This document shows, piece by piece, positions 1-5,660 of a stretch of DNA of 8,150 nucleotides. The position numbers were made by a program, and so were the translations under genes. A model generated the notes under the pieces. It did no database searches. It was not told the origin of the DNA and saw nothing but the letters and a program-made list of their open reading frames with translations. Within the stretch, counting starts at the first letter, position 1, and the number at the start of each line of letters is the position of its first letter. Source of the stretch: Bacteroidales bacterium (GTDB lineage: Bacteria > Bacteroidota > Bacteroidia > Bacteroidales > Paludibacteraceae); assembly GCA_018066005.1 (NCBI GenBank), contig JAGHSG010000120.1, positions 1 to 8,150 of the forward strand. The letters run 5' to 3'.

Positions 1-353
1 CCGGATGCACAGCCATCGCCGTGGCACATCACCAAAACGACCAGGCCGAGACTGTCCTCATGCATATACGCCGCGGATGCGGATTGCAAGGGTTATGCGG
101 CATGCGACCCATAGCACCTAACCCCTGCGTAAAAGACAGCGACATACCCGTTATTCGTCCCCTGCTATGCACCACACACGACTATATATGTCACTATTTG
201 CGGGATATACGGGGGCTCGAATGGGTGGAAGATTCGACCAATAGCGATATTCGCTACAAACGGAATGCCGTGCGACAAGAATTGAGTTCGTGGAGCAAAG
301 CGGAAATAGAACATATCTGCGCACTGGCAGAACGCATACGGATGATGGATTGA
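1..353 (+). CDS. tilS: tRNA(Ile)-lysidine synthase TilS, 3' part (5' end outside window)
   Basis: TilS is an ATP-dependent PP-loop enzyme that joins lysine to C34 of the CAU-anticodon tRNA-Ile, so that the tRNA reads AUA and is charged with isoleucine. The reading frame is open from base 3, and the GTG at 21 is an internal valine, so the real start and the SGGxDS ATP-binding loop lie upstream. The visible part carries the family signature HHQNDQAETVL followed by RRGCGLQGLCGM, then RPLL and the conserved WVEDSTNSDIRYKRNAVR block. The protein stops about 30 residues after that block, so the usual C-terminal tRNA-binding domains are absent. By comparison with known TilS I estimate a full length of roughly 220 residues, against about 430 in E. 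coli and about 310 in the short Aquifex enzyme. The aroE start follows 25 nt downstream, leaving no room for the missing domains. The family call is firm; whether the short form is active is inference. Confidence 0.93.
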   Translation, partial: GCTAIAVAHHQNDQAETVLMHIRRGCGLQGLCGMRPIAPNPCVKDSDIPVIRPLLCTTHDYICHYLRDIRGLEWVEDSTNSDIRYKRNAVRQELSSWSKAEIEHICALAERIRMMD

Positions 354-356
354 TGC

Positions 357-368
357 GCCGCAAGCGGC
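357..368 (+). other. Short inverted repeat in the tilS-aroE gap
   Basis: GCCGCAAGCGGC is a perfect inverted repeat that could form a four-base-pair GC stem with a CAAG loop, ending 10 nt before the aroE ATG. No T-run follows, so it is not a Rho-independent terminator. It might affect access to the aroE start, but the stem is short and could be chance. Confidence 0.3.
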
Positions 369-378
369 TAATGATGGA

Positions 379-1089
379 ATGAAGCATTATGGGATAATAG
401 GTAAGCCGGTAGGGCACTCGTGGTCGGGGAACTATTTCAACGACAAGTTTGCCCGGGAAGGCATTGAGGCGGAATATAAACTCTATGAAGCACAACGCAT
501 AGAAGATGTTCCTGCCCTGCTGAACCAATTAGACGGCTGCAACATAACCATCCCGTACAAACAAGCCGTCATACCTTACCTGACAGCCATCGATCCCGTG
601 GCACAAGAGATCGGCGCTGTCAATGCGGTGGACAAGCAGGGTAAGGGCTGGAATACCGACTGGATAGGATTTACCGACAGTCTGCGTCCTTTGCTGCAAG
701 CGCAAGACACGCAAGCTCTCGTATTAGGCACCGGCGGTGCCGCACGGGCTATCCTATACGCCTTGAAGCAATTGGGCATACAAACCACAGTCGTCAGCCG
801 GACACCTAAAAAAGACACAATAACCTACAACCAACTGACCGAAGACATGGTGCGCAGCCATACCATAATAGTCAACTGCACCCCCTTGGGCATGTCGCCC
901 CATACAGACGAATGCCCCGACATACCCTACTCCGCCATCTGTTCGGCACACCTTTTGTACGATTGTATATATAACCCCGAACAGACCCTGTTCCTGCAAA
1001 AAGGGCTGGCACAAGGAGCCCGAATAAAAAACGGACTGGAAATGCTGCATAAGCAAGCCGAGGAAGCATGGAAGGTGTTTAGAGAGTAA
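379..1089 (+). CDS. aroE: Shikimate dehydrogenase (NADP+)
   Basis: AroE reduces 3-dehydroshikimate to shikimate with NADPH, the fourth step of the shikimate pathway to chorismate and aromatic amino acids, in the cytoplasm. The 236-residue protein shows the full set of family motifs. The N-terminal substrate-binding lobe has GKPVGHSWS (8-16) and NITIPYK with catalytic Lys61. Asn82 is in AVNAV, and catalytic Asp94 is in NTDWIGF. The Rossmann lobe has a glycine-rich GTGGAA loop (117-122), SRT (140-142) suited to the 2'-phosphate of NADP, NCTPLGM (166-172), YDCIYNP near 194, and NGLEMLHKQA at 218-227, where Gln226 is the conserved substrate contact. It is slightly shorter than typical bacterial AroE (about 250-290), as in other Bacteroidota. 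ATG 379 starts exactly at the conserved beta-strand MKHYGIIG. It probably belongs to the same transcription unit as tilS. Confidence 0.96.
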   Translation: MKHYGIIGKPVGHSWSGNYFNDKFAREGIEAEYKLYEAQRIEDVPALLNQLDGCNITIPYKQAVIPYLTAIDPVAQEIGAVNAVDKQGKGWNTDWIGFTDSLRPLLQAQDTQALVLGTGGAARAILYALKQLGIQTTVVSRTPKKDTITYNQLTEDMVRSHTIIVNCTPLGMSPHTDECPDIPYSAICSAHLLYDCIYNPEQTLFLQKGLAQGARIKNGLEMLHKQAEEAWKVFRE

Positions 1090-1090
1090 A

Positions 1091-1121
1091 GATTAGAGAT
1101 TAGAGATTAAAGATTAGAGAT
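1091..1121 (+). repeat. Heptamer tandem repeat GATTAGA between aroE and DUF4831 gene
   Basis: Almost the whole gap between the aroE stop and the next ATG is a tandem array of a 7-base unit: GATTAGA, GATTAGA, GATTAAA, GATTAGA, then a partial GAT that runs straight into the ATG at 1122. The array is purine-rich and G-poor, so the leader should be unstructured. That could favour initiation in a phylum that does not rely on Shine-Dalgarno pairing. Copy-number change by slippage would alter the leader length without touching either protein. Confidence 0.9.
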
Positions 1122-1886
1122 ATGAAAAAAGTATTTTTGGCAGCGGTATGCTGCATGAGTGTAATGGCTGCACAAGCCAGAGAAGTAACCTACAACGTGT
1201 ACTACAACGAAATCACCAACAAACGAGGTGAACTGTATCAGTACTCCGAACGCTATCTAGGTACAACCGATGTCATCTTGGCAGACAGCCACTTCTACGA
1301 GTTGGACAAAGTGAAAATGGTGGTGGAAGACCCCAAAAACGGTGCTACATCGGCTAACGGTCAGGCCAAGAAAACACCTAATACGTCCGTAAAAGAGCAA
1401 CTGCCACTCAGTGAAGAGACATTGATGGCAACGAACCTGGCCAAGAAAGCCGAATGCGTAGCCAAACAGATATACCGCATTCGCGAAACACGTATGAACA
1501 TTCTTGCAGGCGATGTGGAACACGCACCGGCTGACGGCAAAGCCATGCAACTGGTACTGGACGAATTGAATAAGCAAGAGAGCACACTGACAAGCATGTT
1601 CGTGGGCAAATCCGAAGTAAAGAACCTAAGACAGAGCGTGTCGGTGAACATTAGCGACACCGCCAAAACCATACAAATACCGCTACTGACCTTCAGTCAG
1701 AAGAAAGGACCGCAGGGCGCAGAAGAAGAGGGTGATGCTGTCATGTTGAACGTGAAACGCACCACAGAACAGGTGCTACAGCCCAATGCCAAGAAAAAGA
1801 ACGAGTATGAGGAAAAAATAATCAGCAGCAAAACAACAATTACCTATCAGAACAAGACTATTTATGAAAAAACTTGTAACTTATAG
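1122..1886 (+). CDS. Secreted DUF4831 family protein, short form
   Basis: The function is unknown. The 254-residue protein begins with a typical Sec signal peptide: a KK N-region, a hydrophobic stretch and an AQA cleavage site, so cleavage is predicted after Ala19. There is no lipobox, so the mature protein should be periplasmic or beyond. GELYQYSERYLGTTDVI (36-52) and the block LSEETLMATNLAKKAECVAKQIYRIRETRMNILAGD..PADGKAMQLVLDELNKQE..L..MFVG (96-162) match what I remember of the DUF4831 family of Bacteroidota. Members are usually about 340-350 residues. Here both the region before the central block and the C-terminus look shortened, and the last residues (TIYEKTCNL) fall where the next gene begins. 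The stop lies 23 nt inside the porD-like gene, so the two are probably translationally coupled. That pairing suggests an envelope role but does not prove one. The family assignment is from memory of its motifs. Confidence 0.8.
   Translation: MKKVFLAAVCCMSVMAAQAREVTYNVYYNEITNKRGELYQYSERYLGTTDVILADSHFYELDKVKMVVEDPKNGATSANGQAKKTPNTSVKEQLPLSEETLMATNLAKKAECVAKQIYRIRETRMNILAGDVEHAPADGKAMQLVLDELNKQESTLTSMFVGKSEVKNLRQSVSVNISDTAKTIQIPLLTFSQKKGPQGAEEEGDAVMLNVKRTTEQVLQPNAKKKNEYEEKIISSKTTITYQNKTIYEKTCNL
1854..1863 (+). promoter_or_regulatory. Candidate non-Shine-Dalgarno initiation leader for the porD-like gene
   Basis: The ten bases before ATG 1864 are AAGACTATTT. They differ at only a few positions from the leaders of rarA and of the PBP gene in this window. 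All three place AAGA at -10 to -7, followed by an AT-rich run. The leader lies inside the DUF4831 coding region. A role in initiation is inferred from this recurrence. Confidence 0.35.
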
Positions 1887-2769
1887 TCTATTGCTCTTTG
1901 CCACCTTGGCTCAGGCACAGGAATTGAACTGCAACGTGGTCATTAACCATGACCAGGTGCAGGGTACCAATACACAGATATTCACCACGCTGGAGCAGTC
2001 CATCCGGGATTTTGTCAATAACCAACGTTGGACCGATATGACCGTAGCAGAAAAAGAACGCATTGAATGCACCTTTATGCTCGTGGTCAGTTCGGTAACG
2101 ACCGACGGACTCTTCTCCGCCACTATGCAGGTGCAGAGCAAACGTCCCGTGTATAACACCACCTACCAAAGTACACTGGTAAACCTGCAAGACAACAGTT
2201 GCAGTTTTACCTATCAGGAGTTTGACCGGATAGAGTTTCAGCCGACCCAATTCACCAGTAACCTCGCATCACTGCTGGCTTATTACTGCTACTACATCAT
2301 TGGTATGGACGCCGATTCGTATGCCAGGATGGGTGGAACACCGTATTTCCAGCAATGCGAGAATATTGTTCAACAGGCTCAATCTTCGTCTGCGAATACC
2401 TCTGAAATAGACGGCTGGAAAGCATTTAGCAGCACCAAAAACAGATATGCCATGATTAACCAAATCATGGACCAGGCTTTCGCCCCCTTCCGGGAGTATA
2501 TATACACCTACCACCGCCTCGGTCTGGACATCATGAGCGATAACGTTGCCAACGGTCGCGCCCGCATCGCTGCTGACATCAACATCTTGCAAGAAGCCAA
2601 CCGTGCCCGCCCTGCCACCAGTCTGGTCTATACCTTCATGGACGCCAAGAACGACGAATTGGTCAACCTGTTCCAAAAAGGCACCGCCGAAGAGAAGAAA
2701 AAAGTGTATGACGTGTGCATGGCAGTGGATCCGACACGGCAAGACCAGTACGATAAAATAAATAAATAA
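1864..2769 (+). CDS. porD: DUF4835 / PorD-like envelope protein (putative type IX secretion accessory)
   Basis: The 301-residue protein has a Sec signal peptide (MKK start, hydrophobic core, cleavage expected after AQA at 16-18). The body matches the DUF4835 family, named PorD in some Bacteroidota annotations after a type IX secretion link. Visible landmarks are ELNCNVVINHDQVQ (20-33), WTDM..ERIECTF (56-71), RPVYNTTYQSTLVNLQD (94-110), YYCYYIIGMDADSYARMGG (140-158), GWKAF and NRYAMINQ (184-200), PFREYIYTYHRLGLD (208-222) and the tail DELVNLF...VDPTRQDQYDKI. The family is normally about 300 residues, so this copy looks intact. Its start lies 23 nt inside the DUF4831 gene, and its stop shares one base with the recN start (TAATG). 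In many Bacteroidales a DUF4835 gene precedes recN, usually with coaBC upstream; here DUF4831 and aroE take that place. The family call is strong, but the secretion role is only by annotation transfer. Confidence 0.82.
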   Translation: MKKLVTYSLLLFATLAQAQELNCNVVINHDQVQGTNTQIFTTLEQSIRDFVNNQRWTDMTVAEKERIECTFMLVVSSVTTDGLFSATMQVQSKRPVYNTTYQSTLVNLQDNSCSFTYQEFDRIEFQPTQFTSNLASLLAYYCYYIIGMDADSYARMGGTPYFQQCENIVQQAQSSSANTSEIDGWKAFSSTKNRYAMINQIMDQAFAPFREYIYTYHRLGLDIMSDNVANGRARIAADINILQEANRARPATSLVYTFMDAKNDELVNLFQKGTAEEKKKVYDVCMAVDPTRQDQYDKINK

Positions 2770-4343
2770 TGCTGAAGCATTTAACGATACATAATTACGC
2801 GCTGATAAGTCAATTGGATATTGATTTTCAAGACGGTTTTTCGGCATTAACCGGTGAGACGGGTGCCGGAAAAAGTATCATCTTGGGCGCATTGTCTTTG
2901 GTCATGGGTGCCCGTGCCGATACACAAAGCATAACCGAAGGGGAAGACCACTGCGTAATAGAAGCCGATTTCGGGCAGTACCTGATACGCCGCGAACTGA
3001 ACAGGAACGGCCGCAGTCGCACCTTTGTCAATGACGAGATAGTGACCCAGCAGGAACTGAAAAACCTGTCGGCACAACTGATAGATATACACTCGCAACA
3101 TGCCAACCTGCTGATTGAAAACGACGATTTCCAATTATCTATCGTAGATGCTATTGCACAAAACAGCAAACAACGGGAGAGTTATCTGACCGTTTATGAG
3201 CAGTATAGAGCCACCGAAAAAGAGTTGCATGACTTAATCGCATTAGCCGACAAGACACGCAACGATGCCGACTATATCGCTTTTCAGTACCAACAATTGG
3301 CTGACGCCAACCTGCAAAGTGACGAACTGGACGAATTGGAACAGGAGCAGTACCGCTTGACGCACGCCGAAGATATCAAACGCAACTTGCAGGAAGTGTT
3401 GGCTAAACTGGATGACGAACAGGGTGCCGAATCACTTATCCACTCCTGCCACGTAGATACCGTCAGCGACGAATTGGAAGAGCGGTTGCAAAGTGTGGAT
3501 ATCGAACTGCGGGACATCATTGCCGACCTCAATAACCACTACGAACAAATAGAATTTAACCCGGAGCGGTTGAATGAAGTGGAGGAGCGACTGGATGTAC
3601 TCAACACCCTACTCCGCAAACACCAAGTGCAAACGGTTGACGAACTGATTAGTTTGCGCGACCAACTGGCGGAACAGGTGAATCAAATAGCCAATTTTGA
3701 TGAACAGATTGCAGAGTTGCAACAGCGTTTTAACCAAACCAAAGAGCAACTGACCGGTCAGGCTTCCGCCCTAACCCACAGTCGCGAACAAGTTCGGGAA
3801 ACCATCTGCACCCAACTCATCCAATCTATGAACGCCTTGGGTGTGGCGCACGCCAACGTAGGTATAGCCATCGAACCGCTGCCCGACTTCACCCCCGACG
3901 GAATAGATAACGTTCAATTCCTGTTTGCAGCCAACTTGAATCAAAGTCTGCGTCGCGTCAGCGATGTAGCCAGTGGCGGTGAAATAAGCCGATTGATGCT
4001 CTGTATCAAAGCCCATATCGCCTCCACCAACGGACTTCCTACCATCATCTTTGACGAGATAGACACGGGTGTAAGCGGCGAAGTGGCCACGCAAATGGGC
4101 AAGATTATGCGTCAAATTGCCTCTTCGCGCCAAATAATCGTCATTACGCACTTACCACAGATAGCGGCACAGGCGCAGACACAGTATCGTGTCTATAAGC
4201 AAGATACCGACACGCGGACAAAGACACATATCAGTCAACTGACCGATGCGGAGCGCATTACAGAAGTAGCCTCCATGCTGGCCGGTAAACAACAATCAGA
4301 AGCAACCATTAAAACCGCAAAAGAATTATTATGTTGCCATTAG
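2769..4343 (+). CDS. recN: DNA repair protein RecN (SMC-like ATPase)
   Basis: RecN is a cytoplasmic SMC-family ATPase that acts early in double-strand break repair, holding DNA together for RecA-dependent recombination. The 524-residue protein has the full architecture. The N-terminal head has Walker A GETGAGKS (29-36) and RSRTFVNDE. A central coiled coil of roughly 150-360 is rich in Glu, Gln and Leu and contains the conserved FNPERLNEVEERLDVL stretch. The C-terminal head has the ABC signature SGGEIS (from Ser402), Walker B TIIFDEIDTGVSGE (Asp429, Glu430) and the ITHLPQIAAQAQ switch. Typical Bacteroides RecN is about 550 residues; the difference lies mostly in the coiled-coil arm near 215-235. 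The start overlaps the preceding stop by one base and the sequence begins at the conserved MLKHLTIHNYALI. The stop lies 13 nt inside rarA. A-rich bases precede the ATG and no Shine-Dalgarno is seen. Confidence 0.97.
   Translation: MLKHLTIHNYALISQLDIDFQDGFSALTGETGAGKSIILGALSLVMGARADTQSITEGEDHCVIEADFGQYLIRRELNRNGRSRTFVNDEIVTQQELKNLSAQLIDIHSQHANLLIENDDFQLSIVDAIAQNSKQRESYLTVYEQYRATEKELHDLIALADKTRNDADYIAFQYQQLADANLQSDELDELEQEQYRLTHAEDIKRNLQEVLAKLDDEQGAESLIHSCHVDTVSDELEERLQSVDIELRDIIADLNNHYEQIEFNPERLNEVEERLDVLNTLLRKHQVQTVDELISLRDQLAEQVNQIANFDEQIAELQQRFNQTKEQLTGQASALTHSREQVRETICTQLIQSMNALGVAHANVGIAIEPLPDFTPDGIDNVQFLFAANLNQSLRRVSDVASGGEISRLMLCIKAHIASTNGLPTIIFDEIDTGVSGEVATQMGKIMRQIASSRQIIVITHLPQIAAQAQTQYRVYKQDTDTRTKTHISQLTDAERITEVASMLAGKQQSEATIKTAKELLCCH
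4321..4330 (+). promoter_or_regulatory. Candidate non-Shine-Dalgarno initiation leader for rarA
   Basis: AAGAATTATT directly precedes ATG 4331, inside the end of recN. It differs from the PBP leader (AAGACTTATT) at one base. Its encoded residues (KELL) differ from those of the DUF4831 overlap, so protein sequence alone does not explain the match there. The function is inferred. Confidence 0.35.
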
Positions 4344-5659
4344 CAGAACGCATGCGTCCTAAGACGCTACAGGAATATATCGGGCAGAAACACCTGGTTG
4401 GAGAAGGTGCCGTCCTGCGTCAAATGATAGAAAGCGGAAATCTGTCATCCTTCATCCTTTGGGGTCCTCCGGGCGTAGGCAAAACAACCTTAGCCCGCAT
4501 CATTGCGCATGAGTTGCAACGGCCTTTCTATACCCTGTCAGCTGTCACCAGCGGCGTAAAAGAGGTGCGTGACGTAATCGACAAAGCCAAACGCGAAGCA
4601 CGGCTGAACAGCGGTCTGTTTGCCGCACAGGCAGACAAACACTGCCCTATCCTCTTCATCGACGAGATACACCGCTTCTCCAAGTCACAGCAGGACAGTT
4701 TATTGGGCGCTGTGGAAGACGGTACGATAACGCTGATTGGCGCCACTACGGAAAACCCGTCGTTTGAAGTTATCAATCCGTTACTCAGTCGCTGCCAGAT
4801 ATATGTGCTGCAACCGCTGGGCAAAGAAGACTTGTTGGATTTGTTGCATCGCACCCTGACCGAAGACGAAGAGATTCGCAATCGGCATATTGAGGTCAAA
4901 GAAAACGAAGCCATCCTGCGCTACAGCGGTGGCGATGCACGCAAACTGCTCAATATCATTGAATTGGTCTCCAATTCGGGCGTACAGGTGATGGATAACG
5001 ACACCGTCACCAAGTGTCTGCAACAGAATCCCGTGGCATACGACAAAGACGGCGAGTTGCATTACGACATTATCTCCGCCTTTATCAAATCCATTCGCGG
5101 CAGCGACCCCGACGCCGCTATTTACTGGTTGGCACGTATGGTGGCAGCAGGCGAAGACCCGAAATTCATAGCCCGCCGATTGGTTATCTCGGCTTCCGAA
5201 GACATCGGTCTGGCTAACCCCAACGCCATGTTGGTGGCTAATGCCTGCTTCGACACGTTGACTAAAATAGGTTGGCCCGAAGGACGTATCCCGTTAGCCA
5301 TGGCTACGATCTATTTAGCCACTTCGCAAAAATCCAACTCGGCTTATTTGGCTATTGACCAAGCCCTGGCGGAAGTGGATAAATCCGGTAATCTGGCAGT
5401 ACCCTTGCATCTGCGCAATGCTTCTACCAAACTGATGGAAGAATTGGGTTACCACGAAGGATACCAATACGCACACGACTTCCCCAATCACTTCGTTCAG
5501 CAGCAGTATATGCCGGATGAATTGCAAGATACCAAGTTTTGGACACCGCAAGGCAGCCCGCAAGAGCAAAAAATAGCCGAGTGGATGAGACACCTTTGGA
5601 ATGACAAAAGTGATAAAAGTGACAAAAGTGATAAAAATGACAAAAATGATAGAAACTAA
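4331..5659 (+). CDS. rarA: Replication-associated recombination protein RarA (MgsA, clamp-loader-like AAA+ ATPase)
   Basis: RarA is a tetrameric AAA+ ATPase that works at stalled replication forks and unwinds duplex ends near SSB. The 442-residue protein has PLAERMRP at 3-10, Walker A GPPGVGKTT (45-53), Walker B ILFIDEIHRF (107-116), sensor 1 GATTENPS (137-144), the arginine-finger SRC (153-155) and sensor 2 SGGDARKLLN (199-208). The MgsA-type C-terminal domain follows, with KDGELHYDIISAFIKS, GSDPDAAIYWLARM and SASEDIGLANP. ATG 4331 is supported because the PLAxRMRP motif is conserved; the next ATG would remove it. The family body ends near WMRHLW. The last 18 residues (425-442, DKSDKSDKSDKNDKNDRN) come from a 9-bp DNA repeat and are not a family feature. 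The gene starts 13 nt inside recN and ends one base before the preferred hemW start, consistent with coupled translation in one operon. Confidence 0.96.
   Translation: MLPLAERMRPKTLQEYIGQKHLVGEGAVLRQMIESGNLSSFILWGPPGVGKTTLARIIAHELQRPFYTLSAVTSGVKEVRDVIDKAKREARLNSGLFAAQADKHCPILFIDEIHRFSKSQQDSLLGAVEDGTITLIGATTENPSFEVINPLLSRCQIYVLQPLGKEDLLDLLHRTLTEDEEIRNRHIEVKENEAILRYSGGDARKLLNIIELVSNSGVQVMDNDTVTKCLQQNPVAYDKDGELHYDIISAFIKSIRGSDPDAAIYWLARMVAAGEDPKFIARRLVISASEDIGLANPNAMLVANACFDTLTKIGWPEGRIPLAMATIYLATSQKSNSAYLAIDQALAEVDKSGNLAVPLHLRNASTKLMEELGYHEGYQYAHDFPNHFVQQQYMPDELQDTKFWTPQGSPQEQKIAEWMRHLWNDKSDKSDKSDKNDKNDRN
5603..5656 (+). repeat. 9/18-bp tandem repeat at the rarA-hemW junction
   Basis: The 54 bases consist of three 18-bp units, each made of two related 9-mers. 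The 9-mers are GACAAAAGT, GATAAAAGT, GACAAAAGT, GATAAAAAT, GACAAAAAT and GATAGAAAC, with drift increasing towards the 3' end, followed at once by the rarA stop TAA. In the rarA frame it encodes the (Asp-Lys-Ser/Asn) tail. In the +1 hemW frame it is also open and places ATG or GTG codons at 5601, 5610, 5619, 5628, 5637 and 5646. Gain or loss of whole units would keep both frames intact. Confidence 0.92.
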
Positions 5660-5660
5660 C

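Noticed and set aside
21..353. A complete 110-residue protein starting at GTG 21
   Set aside because: The frame is open to the left edge and the residues before it continue the TilS sequence, so GTG 21 is an internal valine.
357..368. GC inverted repeat as a terminator for tilS
   Set aside because: The stem is only four to five base pairs and no T-run follows; the next bases lead straight into aroE.
1132..1139. TATTTTTG, which fits the Bacteroidota -7 promoter element TAnnTTTG
   Set aside because: It lies in codons 4-6 of the DUF4831 signal peptide (Val-Phe-Leu), and I see no TTTG-type -33 element at the right distance upstream.
2269..2847. 192-codon open frame on the minus strand
   Set aside because: It lies antisense to the porD-like gene and the recN start, has no recognisable motifs, and the + strand protein there is clearly conserved.
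5603..5656. CRISPR-like repeat array
   Set aside because: The units are only 9 to 18 bp, directly contiguous and without spacers; this is a simple tandem repeat in a coding region.
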